Source: Lachnospiraceae bacterium (GTDB taxonomy: Bacteria; Bacillota; Clostridia; Lachnospirales; Lachnospiraceae). From it: DNA of 48,489 bases. Location: positions 1 to 48,489 of the forward strand of contig JAIKZU010000004.1 of NCBI GenBank assembly GCA_024681985.1, read 5' to 3'. Below are positions 27,529-37,108 of this stretch, piece after piece (position 1 is the stretch's first letter; every line of letters begins with the position of its first letter). The notes beneath the pieces are model-generated. The model had not been told where the DNA came from. It was given only the letters and a program-made list of their open reading frames with translations, and made no database searches. The position numbers and the translations under genes are program-made.

Positions 27529-29565
27529 ATGAAGGACAGAAAGAGTATCGGCGTCTTTGTTGCAAACAGTCATACGGATCATCCCGGAAAGATCATCAAG
27601 GGGATCTATCAGTATTTCAGTAAGCAGGACGTGGATGTTCACTTTTTTTTGGGAACGGAAGTAGCGGGGTTTCATGACAAGGGAGACGATCAGTCGGACA
27701 GTTTAAATTTCGATTATCAGTATCTCTCCTTATACGATTATGCCAAATTCGAAAAATTTGACATGATCCTCATCGGGTTGGGTACCATATCCACCTTCCA
27801 GCGGATGTTGGACAAGCAGCTGTTTTTGGAACAGTTCGATCCTACGCCGATCTTGGTTTTGGAAGATGTGACAAAGCCGAAGACGGGCTTTAATCTGATC
27901 ATCGACAACTACGGCGGCATGAAGCAGATCGTGGAGCATCTGATCCTTGAACACGGCAGAAAAGACATCTGTTATCTCAGCGGCCCGGAGGAAAACTATG
28001 ACTCCCAGCAGCGTCTAAAGGCTTATCTGGACACCATGATCGAGAACGGCCTTTTGGTGACGGATGAGATGATCGAATATGGGGATTATTCGGAGCAGGT
28101 GGACGAACAGGTGAATAACCTGTTTGCCAATAATGAACGCGTGGAAGCAGTGGTATGTGCCAATGACGATATGACCCGTTCCGTATACCGCTATTGTGAA
28201 AATCACGATCTGGTGGTGGGCAAGGACGTTTTAGTCACCGGATTCGACAATGTCAGCTGGGCCTGGGCGGCGCAGCCGGGACTGACTACCGTAAAGCAGA
28301 AGAGTACCACTATGGGACGTATCGCCGCAGAACTGGCGCTGCGCTACTTAAACGGTGAAGAGGTGCAACCGGAGGCTATCGGCACCTCCATCATCACCCG
28401 ACATTCCTGCGGTTGTACTTCTGCCAGAAACCGGGCCACGGAAAAAGAAGAAACCAACGTATACTCGGCATTAAGTGAGTCCAGACGGATCTGGAACCAT
28501 GCCGTGGCGGGACCTTTGCATCTTAGAGAGATGATCCAGACCACGGACAATGAGCATGCATTTTTCTCTACCATTGCACGGCAACTGATCCGCATGGGTA
28601 TCAAATCCTCCTTTATGTTCCTTTTGAAGGAGCCTATGCTAAATGAAAAAGGTAAGCCCTGGAAACTGGATGAGGAACTTTATGTGGTATTCCGCCAATA
28701 CGGCGAGACCTTCCATATCCACGGGGTGGAGGAAGCGAAAACAGTAAAGGTGGGAGAGGGACTGATCCCCAAGCGGCAGTTCAGGGATGACGGACCGCAC
28801 AGTTATTTTTCCTTCCTTCTGTTTGACGGGAACCGACAGTATGGCATACTGACGGTGGAGATCGAGCCGGAGAATGTCTCCGTGTTCTACCTCTATGCAT
28901 CCCAGATCGGTATCGCATTCCACTTTAGAGAGCTGTCCTTCCAAGCAGAGGAAGACAAAGAAAAACTGCAGGAGCAGAATGCCCTGTTAAACTATTCCGC
29001 TTCTTCGGATGCGCTGACGGGACTTTTAAACCGCCGGGGTGTACTGGAGCAGATGCAGCGGTTGAACCTGACCAACGAAGGCAAACAGGCCTGCATCTTC
29101 ATCGGGGATCTGGACCATTTGAAGCAGATCAACGACACCTTCGGACATGCGGAGGGAGATTTTGCCATCAAGGCGGCATCGGAGCTTCTTCGTCGCGTGA
29201 TCGGCGGAAGCGAACCTTTGGGACGTATCGGCGGCGATGAGTTTTTGGGTATGTTCTTGATCGAGGACGGAGAGGATCCCCAGGAGGTCATCAAGAAAAA
29301 GATCTCCGATGCAAAGCTGTCGGCGGAACTGTTTAATACGGTCTCCGGTAAGCCTTATTATCTGGGAGTGTCCATTGGTGCGCATGCCTTTGTGTGCTCA
29401 CCGGATGTGGTGGTCTCCAATCTCATCAAAGATGCGGACCGTCAGCTTTACATTGCAAAAAAGAGCAGGAGGGAATCTGTATGCCGGGAAGTTCCGGTTA
29501 CGGAAGACCGAGAGGATTTTCATATAGATGACACCGTGCTTTACGATACGGAGGACGATGATTAA
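27529..29565 (+). CDS. LacI-type ligand-binding domain fused to an intact GGDEF (diguanylate cyclase) domain
   Basis: SIGVFVANSHTDHPGKIIKGIYQYF..., VTGFDNVSWAWAAQPGLTTVKQ, then SDALTGLLNRRGVLEQM and GRIGGDEFLGMF. Confidence 0.88.
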   Translation: MKDRKSIGVFVANSHTDHPGKIIKGIYQYFSKQDVDVHFFLGTEVAGFHDKGDDQSDSLNFDYQYLSLYDYAKFEKFDMILIGLGTISTFQRMLDKQLFLEQFDPTPILVLEDVTKPKTGFNLIIDNYGGMKQIVEHLILEHGRKDICYLSGPEENYDSQQRLKAYLDTMIENGLLVTDEMIEYGDYSEQVDEQVNNLFANNERVEAVVCANDDMTRSVYRYCENHDLVVGKDVLVTGFDNVSWAWAAQPGLTTVKQKSTTMGRIAAELALRYLNGEEVQPEAIGTSIITRHSCGCTSARNRATEKEETNVYSALSESRRIWNHAVAGPLHLREMIQTTDNEHAFFSTIARQLIRMGIKSSFMFLLKEPMLNEKGKPWKLDEELYVVFRQYGETFHIHGVEEAKTVKVGEGLIPKRQFRDDGPHSYFSFLLFDGNRQYGILTVEIEPENVSVFYLYASQIGIAFHFRELSFQAEEDKEKLQEQNALLNYSASSDALTGLLNRRGVLEQMQRLNLTNEGKQACIFIGDLDHLKQINDTFGHAEGDFAIKAASELLRRVIGGSEPLGRIGGDEFLGMFLIEDGEDPQEVIKKKISDAKLSAELFNTVSGKPYYLGVSIGAHAFVCSPDVVVSNLIKDADRQLYIAKKSRRESVCREVPVTEDREDFHIDDTVLYDTEDDD

Positions 29566-29568
29566 CAG

Positions 29569-31254
29569 ATGTTGGATTGGATAAAAGAAAAACTTAAGAT
29601 CGTAGGGATCATACTGTTGATCCTTTTGGCACTCTACATCGTGCTGTCCGTGTATTTTATGAAGCACTTCTATCTGCACAGCACCGTTAACGGTGTGCCT
29701 TCGAACGGTGCCTCTGTGGAAAAGGTCAAAGAATCCATCGGAGATGCAGCGAAGGATTATTCCCTTACGGTGGTGGATGAGGCCAACGACAAAGAGTATT
29801 CCATCGATGGGGAGGATCTGGGACTGGAGACCTCCTTTGCGGACGGAAAGCTGGAGTCTTTGATCGAGGACCAAAACGGCTTCAAGTGGATCTACTACCT
29901 GTTCAAAGGAAAGAAATATTTTTCCGATACGGTGGTCACCTTTGATGCGACGGCACTGAAAAAGATGGTGAACGAAATGGAACCCGTCACCACTACGGAT
30001 TACATCGAGACCAAGGATGCCACCTGTGAATTCGACGGGAATTCCTATGTCATCGTGGAGGAAGTGTACGGTACCAACATTGACAAAGAAGCCTTTCTGG
30101 CAGCCCTTGCCACAAAGATCGAATCCATGCAGACGGTGGTGGGCTTAGAGGCAGACAAATGTTACGTGCAGCCTAAGATACTCTCCGATTCGAAAGAGTT
30201 AAAACAGCGGGTGTCCGAGCTGAACAAGCGTCTGGACATGAATATCAATTATACTTTGGGTGGAAAAGTGGAAGTGGTCCCTCGGGAGACCATCGCCACC
30301 TGGATCTATCCGGACGAAAAGGGAAATATCGCCTATGACGGGGATGCCATTGCCGCCTTCGTGGCAGAAATGGGCAAAAAATACAATACCTTCGGTCAGG
30401 CAAAGACCTTAAATACATCCTGGGGGACCACGGTGACGGTACCGGGGGGTACCTACGGATGGAAGATCGATGAAGAGGGAGAGACGGAGCAGCTCATAGC
30501 GGATCTGGAAAAAGGAGAGGATGTATCCCGCGACTTCGTGTATAAATACACAGCCAATTCCCACGATGGAAATGATTACGGCAACAGCTATGTGGAGATC
30601 AACCTCACCGCCCAGCACCTCTACCTCTATGTAGACGGCAGCTGCGTCTTGGATACGGATTTTGTCTCCGGTAATACCTCCAAGGGAAACGGCACCCACG
30701 TGGGAGCATACTATGTGATGTATTGTGAAAAAAATGCCACCCTCCGGGGAGATAACTATACCACCCCCGTCAGCTTCTGGATGCCCTTCCACGGCAATGA
30801 GGGGATGCATGATGCCACCTGGCGTTCGGCCTTCGGCGGCCAGTTGTACAAGACAGGCGGTTCCCATGGCTGTGTGAACCTGCCTTATTCCGCGGCACAG
30901 ACCATCTTCGGATATGTTTCCGATGGCTTCCCGGTTTTGGTTTACGAGCTTCCGGGAACCCAGAATCTGCGGTACGAGCGGGAAGTGGCAGAGACCGCCA
31001 TGACCGCCATCGATCAGATCGGGGAGGTATCACTTGACAAAAAACCTTCCATCGATAATGCCAGAGCCGTGTATGACGGATTAAACGACGAACAGAAATC
31101 CTTTGTCACCAATTATGATGTGCTGGTGCAGGCGGAGCAGACCTACCAGGCGCTGTTGGATGAAAAGGAAAAGAAAGATAAAGATAAAACGAAAAAAGAA
31201 AAAGAAGTCGAAGAGGAAGAAGACGGGGAAGACGAGGAAGAAGCGGATGAGTAG
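29569..31254 (+). CDS. L,D-transpeptidase (YkuD) with N-terminal TM, peptidoglycan-binding-like region and charged C-terminal tail
   Basis: GGSHGCVNLPYSAAQTIF catalytic motif; N-terminal TM; tail KEKKDKDKTKKEKEVEEEEDGEDEEEADE. Confidence 0.88.
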   Translation: MLDWIKEKLKIVGIILLILLALYIVLSVYFMKHFYLHSTVNGVPSNGASVEKVKESIGDAAKDYSLTVVDEANDKEYSIDGEDLGLETSFADGKLESLIEDQNGFKWIYYLFKGKKYFSDTVVTFDATALKKMVNEMEPVTTTDYIETKDATCEFDGNSYVIVEEVYGTNIDKEAFLAALATKIESMQTVVGLEADKCYVQPKILSDSKELKQRVSELNKRLDMNINYTLGGKVEVVPRETIATWIYPDEKGNIAYDGDAIAAFVAEMGKKYNTFGQAKTLNTSWGTTVTVPGGTYGWKIDEEGETEQLIADLEKGEDVSRDFVYKYTANSHDGNDYGNSYVEINLTAQHLYLYVDGSCVLDTDFVSGNTSKGNGTHVGAYYVMYCEKNATLRGDNYTTPVSFWMPFHGNEGMHDATWRSAFGGQLYKTGGSHGCVNLPYSAAQTIFGYVSDGFPVLVYELPGTQNLRYEREVAETAMTAIDQIGEVSLDKKPSIDNARAVYDGLNDEQKSFVTNYDVLVQAEQTYQALLDEKEKKDKDKTKKEKEVEEEEDGEDEEEADE

Positions 31255-32299
31255 CTGGGAAGATAATGTGCGGCGCACCACCCCCTATGTCTTTGGCGAA
31301 CAGCCCAAGGCAAAGGATATTATCAAATTAAATACCAACGAGAATCCCTATCCCCCTTCGCCGAAGGTGGAAGAGGTATTGCGTTCCTTTGATTGCTCCC
31401 TGCTTCGGAAATATCCGGACCCCCTGATCTCGGAGCTTACCAATGCCTTGGCGGCGGAATACCATCTGCCGGCGGATCGGATCTTTGTGGGGGTGGGCAG
31501 CGATGACGTTTTGGCCATGAGCTTTCTGACCTTTTTCCACGGGAAAAAGCCTGTTTTGTTTCCGGATATCACCTACTCCTTTTATGATGTATGGGCAGAT
31601 CTTTTTGAGATCCCTTATGAATGCCCGGCCCTAAAGGATGATCTTTCCATATGCAAAGAAGATTATCTAAAAGAAAACGGCGGTATCGTTATCCCCAATC
31701 CCAATGCGCCTACGGGACTTTTATGTCCCCTTTCGGATCTGGAGGAGATCGTCAAAATGAATCCCGCTTCCGTGGTGATCATCGATGAGGCTTACGGAGA
31801 TTTTTCCGGAGAGTCCATGCTGCCTCTGACGGAAAAATACGATAACCTTCTGGTGGTGATGACTTTTTCCAAATCCCGCTCCTTGGCAGGCAGCCGCATC
31901 GGATTTGCCTTTGGAAGCAAAAAACTCATCGCCCGACTGCAGGACATCAAGTTTTCCTTTAATTCCTATACCATGGATATGCTCTCCATCAAGGTGGGTG
32001 TGGCAGCCCTTTCGGACAGGGACTATTTCCGCAGCCGTGTGGAAGAGATCATTGCCACCCGGGAGTGGACGAAAGAGGAACTGCAAAAGCTTGGGTTCTC
32101 GTTTCCGGATTCTAAAACGAATTTCATTTTTGCCACCCATGAGAAGGTGCGGGCAGAGGTGATCTTTGAAAAACTAAAAGAAAAAAATATCTATGTGCGG
32201 TACTTTAACAAACCGAGGATCGATAACTATCTTCGGATCTCCATCGGCACCAAAGAGGAGATGGAGCACTTGATCACGGTACTGAAAGAGATATTGTAG
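31247..32299 (+). CDS. hisC: Histidinol-phosphate aminotransferase-like PLP enzyme
   Basis: IKLNTNENPYPPSPKV, FVGVGSDDVLAM, IPNPNAPTGLL, IIDEAYGDF, TFSKSRSLAGSRIGFAFG. ATG at 31247 overlaps the upstream stop. Confidence 0.87.
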   Translation: MSSWEDNVRRTTPYVFGEQPKAKDIIKLNTNENPYPPSPKVEEVLRSFDCSLLRKYPDPLISELTNALAAEYHLPADRIFVGVGSDDVLAMSFLTFFHGKKPVLFPDITYSFYDVWADLFEIPYECPALKDDLSICKEDYLKENGGIVIPNPNAPTGLLCPLSDLEEIVKMNPASVVIIDEAYGDFSGESMLPLTEKYDNLLVVMTFSKSRSLAGSRIGFAFGSKKLIARLQDIKFSFNSYTMDMLSIKVGVAALSDRDYFRSRVEEIIATREWTKEELQKLGFSFPDSKTNFIFATHEKVRAEVIFEKLKEKNIYVRYFNKPRIDNYLRISIGTKEEMEHLITVLKEIL

Positions 32300-32311
32300 A
32301 AAGGTTTATTT

Positions 32312-32812
32312 ATGGACGCACTTGTTGAATTTTTTACAGCCACCCTGGGACAGTATGTTTCCGCCGAGGTGGTGGTGTTTCTCATTTCCATGGTTCCTAT
32401 CTTAGAATTGAGAGGCGGGCTTTTGGCGGCATCTCTTTTGCAGATCCCCATTACCAAGGCCATTCCCATCTGTATCATCGGAAACATCATACCCATTCCC
32501 TTCATACTTTTGTTTATCAAAGCCATCTTCAAATGGATGAAGAACCACAACATTCTAAAAGGCGTGGTGGAGCGCATCGAAGAACATGCCATGAAACGGA
32601 GCGGACAGGTATCCAATGCGGAGTTTATCGGACTGATGCTCTTTGTGGGGATCCCGCTGCCGGGTACCGGCGCATGGACCGGATCCCTCATCGCATCCCT
32701 TTTGGACGTGGATTTTAAAAAGGCAGTCATTGCCGAACTTTGCGGCATCGCCATCGCAACGGTGATCATGAGTATCGTATCCTACGGGCTTTTGGGTTCC
32801 GTCATCCGCTAA
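32312..32812 (+). CDS. Small multidrug-export (COG2426-type) membrane protein
   Basis: VVVFLISMVPILELRGGLLAASLLQIP...GIPLPGTGAWTGSLIASLL matches the family pattern. Confidence 0.8.
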   Translation: MDALVEFFTATLGQYVSAEVVVFLISMVPILELRGGLLAASLLQIPITKAIPICIIGNIIPIPFILLFIKAIFKWMKNHNILKGVVERIEEHAMKRSGQVSNAEFIGLMLFVGIPLPGTGAWTGSLIASLLDVDFKKAVIAELCGIAIATVIMSIVSYGLLGSVIR

Positions 32813-32837
32813 AGAAACTGACCAAAACAGAACGTAT

Positions 32838-34058
32838 ATGGCAAAACGAAAAAAGACGAAAAAAAACAGAACCCTGATCTGGAGCATATTGATCCTGCTT
32901 TTGGCCGGCGCCCTTGCCACCGGTATCTATTTCCGTGTGGATGAAGCGCTTATTGCGCTGATGACGGATGAGAAGGGCAGCACGGAAGTCCTGGCAAAAA
33001 AGCAGACACAGGATAAGTCCGGATCCGATGGGGATAAAAAGACCAAGACCAAAGACGGAAAAAAGAAGACCGAAGCAAAAGACGATAAAGCAAAAACGAA
33101 AAAAGACAAAACAAAGACCGAGGAAAAAGACACCGTTGTTGTCCTCACTGGGGACATCGAACTGTCCTCTTATGTGCAGAAGAACTACGATGCGGGAGGG
33201 ATCGAACAGGTGGTTTCCGCCGGTCTTCGTCAGTATTTAACGGATGCGGACATCCTGGAAGTAAATAACGAATTTGCATTTTCCACCCGTGGCACCCCGG
33301 CGCCGGATAAACAATATACCTTTCGGGTAAACCCCTCTTATGTTTCCGTGCTGACGGATCTGGGAGTGGATGTGGCCGGTCTGGCAAACAACCACAGCTT
33401 AGACTACGGAAAGGAAGCCTTGACGGATACCTTTACCACCCTGTCGGATGCGGGCATCGCATACACGGGAGCGGGAAATGATCTTGCCGATGCGTCAAAG
33501 CTTGTCATCAAGGAAGCAAACGGTAAAAAGATCGGCTTTCTGGCCGCCAGCCGGGTGATCCCCGTGGGTTCCTGGAATGTGGAAAATTCCCGACCGGGCA
33601 TTTTTACCTGCTACGATACCACGGCGCTTATAAATGCCATAAAGGAGGCCAGGCCGAAGGTAGACGTGTTGTTCGTCTGTGTGCACTGGGGCACGGAGCA
33701 TACGGATGTGCTGACGGATTATCAAAAGGCCAACGGGCGTGCTTATATCGACGCCGGGGCGGATGCCGTCATCGGTGCCCACCCGCATGTGCTGCAGGGG
33801 ATCGAATACTACAACGGAAAGCCCATCTTTTACAGCCTGGGGAATTTCATTTTCAATCAGAACATCAACTCCACCATGGCGGTGCAGTTTACCATATCTC
33901 CAAAGAATGAGATCAGGATCCGGCTCCATCCGGCCACTGCGGTAAACGCCACCACCTCCTATGCCACGCCGGAGAAATCCGAAGCCATCTTTTCGTATCT
34001 GATGAGCATTTCTCCCGGCGTTTCCATCGACAAAGAGGGGAACATGACGCCGAAGTAA
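32838..34058 (+). CDS. CapA-family (poly-gamma-glutamate capsule biosynthesis-like) protein
   Basis: VVLTGDIELSS, LGVDVAGLANNHSLDYG, VCVHWGTEHTD, DAGADAVIGAHPHVLQGIEYYNGKPIFYSLGNFIFN. Confidence 0.88.
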   Translation: MAKRKKTKKNRTLIWSILILLLAGALATGIYFRVDEALIALMTDEKGSTEVLAKKQTQDKSGSDGDKKTKTKDGKKKTEAKDDKAKTKKDKTKTEEKDTVVVLTGDIELSSYVQKNYDAGGIEQVVSAGLRQYLTDADILEVNNEFAFSTRGTPAPDKQYTFRVNPSYVSVLTDLGVDVAGLANNHSLDYGKEALTDTFTTLSDAGIAYTGAGNDLADASKLVIKEANGKKIGFLAASRVIPVGSWNVENSRPGIFTCYDTTALINAIKEARPKVDVLFVCVHWGTEHTDVLTDYQKANGRAYIDAGADAVIGAHPHVLQGIEYYNGKPIFYSLGNFIFNQNINSTMAVQFTISPKNEIRIRLHPATAVNATTSYATPEKSEAIFSYLMSISPGVSIDKEGNMTPK

Positions 34059-34110
34059 TGTAAATTGACACATAATTTCCACAAATTTTTCTTTTGGGAT
34101 GAAAAAAAGA

Positions 34111-34120
34111 GTGGTAAAAT
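34111..34120 (+). promoter_or_regulatory. Extended -10 element (TGGTAAAAT) of a putative promoter for the 34.2 kb operon
   Basis: GTGGTAAAAT, intergenic, about 50 nt upstream of the likely GTG start; -35 poorly conserved. Confidence 0.4.
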
Positions 34121-34168
34121 AAGAGTTGTTTCATTTCTTTGCGTGGATGTATGAGGCGGGGTTCGACA

Positions 34169-34705
34169 GTGTATGTGCAGATAATTAGCGAAGATCCCTC
34201 TTCGCAGGAAGAAAAACAGAAGACAAAAGCGCTGTTGGCTCTGTTGAAAAAGGAACAGCCGGACTTAAGATGTGAGGTTGTTACGAAGCAGAAAGAGAAG
34301 CCCATCCGTGTACAGTGTTTCGGAGAATTCGAAGTCTTTGGACGGGAAGGTCCCGTTACCTTTAAGCGGGCCCGCACAAAGGAACTTCTGGCGGTTTTGG
34401 TATGTCATCGGGGCAGCATGCTGACCATGGGAACCATTATGTCCATCCTTTGGGAGGACGGAGAGGATTCCGATTCCGATCGCAGTTACCTGCGTACGCT
34501 GATCAGTGATCTGAAAAAGACCTTCGCCGAGAACGGCGCTGACGATACCATCATTAAAAACTATAACAGTATCGGCTTGAATACCGGCAGCATCCAGTGT
34601 GATTATTACGATTTTCTGGACGGAAAGGTAGAAGCGGTCAAAAGCTATAACGGACAGTTCATGAAACAGTATTCGTGGGCCGAATATGAGATATCTTGGA
34701 TATGA
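34169..34705 (+). CDS. Stand-alone winged-helix (OmpR/SARP-like) DNA-binding protein
   Basis: IRVQCFGEFEVFGREGPVTFKRARTKELLAVLVCHRGSMLTMGTIMSILWEDGEDSDSDRSYLRTLISDLKKTF resembles SARP-type wHTH domains. GTG 34169 has GAGGCGGGG upstream; ORF track start is TTG 34139. Confidence 0.65.
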   Translation: MYVQIISEDPSSQEEKQKTKALLALLKKEQPDLRCEVVTKQKEKPIRVQCFGEFEVFGREGPVTFKRARTKELLAVLVCHRGSMLTMGTIMSILWEDGEDSDSDRSYLRTLISDLKKTFAENGADDTIIKNYNSIGLNTGSIQCDYYDFLDGKVEAVKSYNGQFMKQYSWAEYEISWI

Positions 34706-35205
34706 ATAAAAAAAAGGCAGCAAACTTCCTTACGGGGCTGATCATCGTTTTGATGTTGGTGGTCGCGGTTCTCGTGATCCTTAAGGTGAGAGGCGTTCCG
34801 AAACTGAATCTAGACCCCGGACGCGAAGAGAGGAAGGAAAAAAGAGAAGCGACCCAGGAAAACCTCATGGGAGAGTGGGTTGCCCCGGATGACGAGGATT
34901 TTGTCATAGACATCTGGCGGGACGAAAAAGGAATGTTCCGCGCCATCGTCAACCAAACAGACGAAGAAGGGACCGTGCTCTATTGGGAGATGTCCGGTGT
35001 ATGGAATGATTCCATGGGAGGTTTTTCTTATACCAAGGGCACCAAAAAGCAGGTTACCTACGATATAGACGGAAACGTGACGCAGGAGGTCATCTATACG
35101 GACGGCACCGGGAAGTTTACCGGTGACGGTGAGGGGCTGAAATGGAAAGATGACAAAGAGAAAATCGCTTCAAAGATAACATTTACCTATTCAGGAGAGT
35201 ATTGA
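34702..35205 (+). CDS. Single-TM protein with extracytoplasmic beta-rich domain
   Basis: MNKKKAANFLTGLIIVLMLVVAVLVIL TM; ATGA overlap with the upstream stop. Confidence 0.6.
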   Translation: MNKKKAANFLTGLIIVLMLVVAVLVILKVRGVPKLNLDPGREERKEKREATQENLMGEWVAPDDEDFVIDIWRDEKGMFRAIVNQTDEEGTVLYWEMSGVWNDSMGGFSYTKGTKKQVTYDIDGNVTQEVIYTDGTGKFTGDGEGLKWKDDKEKIASKITFTYSGEY

Positions 35206-35223
35206 CCAGGAAGGGAGATAATT

Positions 35224-37092
35224 ATGAACAATACGCAGCTGTATCCTTTTGAGAGAAACCGCTACTATCCGAGAAAGCGTATGTCCAGCGGAGACTTCAC
35301 CGCTGAGCAGACCTACATGAACAACAAACGCCGTTTCTTAAACGGTCTGATGTTTGGTTCCGGCGTGGTCTGCGGACTTGGAGTTTTCTCCCTGGATGAT
35401 CTTTCCTTCATGGTGGAAAGCGGTGTGGCCATTGATGGCATGGGTCGTGAGATCGTGGTGGAGACTTCACAGGTGAAAAAACTCTCCGCCATTGAAGGCT
35501 TCGATTCCCTGCGCACCAATCAGGTCAGCCTTTGCCTGCGCTACAAGGAAGACGATGTACACAAAGTATACTCCGTAGATCAGGACGATCCCACGGCGGA
35601 GTTCCAGTATAACCGTGTGAGAGAAGGATATACCCTGTTTTTGATCGATCAGGAAGATATCCCGGGAACCTACGACATGGAGAATGAATTCCTGTTAAGT
35701 TCCGTTCTCTATTCCAGCGCGAATTACATGGTGACCTATCGGATGCCCGCATCCGCCTGCCGCGGTCATGTGATCAAAGGGGAAGTCATCGTGGAAAAAC
35801 TCTCCGATGAGGATGTGAGCCTGACCTATTCTGCCAGACTGCAGACACCGGCCTTTTTATCCTCCGAAGGAAAGAACATCCTTCCGGTGGAGATCACGGA
35901 TCTGACCCTTAATCAGGGAGAGACCAGAGTCATCGAATACTGGATGGAGACATTGGATTCTCCCGTCAATACCACGAACATCATCATCGAAAGCGGTTCT
36001 GCCAGTGCCTTTGAAAACGACGTGGCAGCGGAGATCTTTGCCAACTTCATGATGGAGATCGTACTGACGGACTTAAAGCCCAGACAGCTTGTAAACCGTG
36101 AGATCGGCCGTATGAACCTGGAAATGAAGAACATCGGCGGACAGGGGGATTACATCCGTCTGGCTGATTTCACCCTGGTACGTACCGAGAGTGCCTACAT
36201 CATCGAGGAAGTGATAGAGACTACCGTAAAGCAGTATGTGGCAGCTCCCGCCCAGGACTTAAAGAGAGGTGATTACCTCGAGTATTTCGTAAAAGAAGCG
36301 GATATCCGTGCACCTAAGCTGGATATGAACCTTCCCCTTTTACACAGTGATTTTGCAGCTCCCGCCAAAACCGGCGGTCCCCAGATCGCTACGGGAACCT
36401 TAGAGATCCCTCTGGGTGACGACGCCAGAAAAGGCGATATCTTCTATTCCGGCGAGATCCTGCATGGATTGGGCCCCGGCAATGTTTACGTGGAAGTCGG
36501 CTACGAGATGATGTCCGACGAAGGTTTAGTGGGCTCCTCCGCAAAGAGCACCATCTACGGAAACCCGGAGATCTTCGGACATGAGGTAAATTCCGTAGTG
36601 AAGGCACAGACCGCAGTGCGCGTCTTAAACGACAAGGGAAGCTTTGTGGTGGGCGCAAAGATCTTAGACACCGTGGATTACCTGATCCTGACCTATCGCT
36701 GGGTTGCCATCCGCTTCCAGTCCGGAGAGGACTTAGAGCAGGATGTGGACGTCACCGGCATCAGTATTTCACCCGAGATGCCTACCGTTCGCATGTTGAC
36801 AAAGGAAAGCCATTACTTCGGCGTTCGCTTCGAGGGTACGGCACCCGTATCCGTCTCCTACGAACTGACGGAGGAGAACGCCGGCGATATCACGGCGGAC
36901 GGCGTATATACTGCGCCTGCCAAAGCCGGTGTATATGAGATCCGTATCTACTGCACCGATATGCCCAAGGTATGTACCTACGCCTATGCGGTGGTGGAGA
37001 AGAAGGGTATGGAAGACACTGCCGAAGATCCGAAGATCGCAGAAAAGTTGGGACTTTCCCAGGGCACAAATCTCGGTAACGTAATCAAATAA
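35224..37092 (+). CDS. Phage-tail/contractile-injection-associated-like protein of unknown function, Ig-like C-terminus
   Basis: LYPFERNRYYPRKRMSSGDFTAEQTYMNNKRRFLNGLMFGSGVVCGLGV resembles the N-terminal signature (E-R-x-x-Y-F...DF..EQ.Y...K.R..N...G.GVVCGL) of proteins in contractile tail-like loci; C-terminal DITADGVYTAPAKAGVYEIR is Ig-like. Confidence 0.55.
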   Translation: MNNTQLYPFERNRYYPRKRMSSGDFTAEQTYMNNKRRFLNGLMFGSGVVCGLGVFSLDDLSFMVESGVAIDGMGREIVVETSQVKKLSAIEGFDSLRTNQVSLCLRYKEDDVHKVYSVDQDDPTAEFQYNRVREGYTLFLIDQEDIPGTYDMENEFLLSSVLYSSANYMVTYRMPASACRGHVIKGEVIVEKLSDEDVSLTYSARLQTPAFLSSEGKNILPVEITDLTLNQGETRVIEYWMETLDSPVNTTNIIIESGSASAFENDVAAEIFANFMMEIVLTDLKPRQLVNREIGRMNLEMKNIGGQGDYIRLADFTLVRTESAYIIEEVIETTVKQYVAAPAQDLKRGDYLEYFVKEADIRAPKLDMNLPLLHSDFAAPAKTGGPQIATGTLEIPLGDDARKGDIFYSGEILHGLGPGNVYVEVGYEMMSDEGLVGSSAKSTIYGNPEIFGHEVNSVVKAQTAVRVLNDKGSFVVGAKILDTVDYLILTYRWVAIRFQSGEDLEQDVDVTGISISPEMPTVRMLTKESHYFGVRFEGTAPVSVSYELTEENAGDITADGVYTAPAKAGVYEIRIYCTDMPKVCTYAYAVVEKKGMEDTAEDPKIAEKLGLSQGTNLGNVIK

Positions 37093-37108
37093 CAGGGGGA
37101 TTCTCGCA

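Noticed and set aside
31103-31246. N-terminal extension of the hisC-like ORF (MSPIMMCWCRRSRPTRR...)
   Set aside because: Out-of-frame reading of the transpeptidase C-terminus; the real start is ATG 31247.
34065-34070. TTGACA as -35 for the 34.2 kb operon
   Set aside because: No -10 at 16-18 nt; the TAAAAT lies about 44 nt downstream, so they are not a pair.
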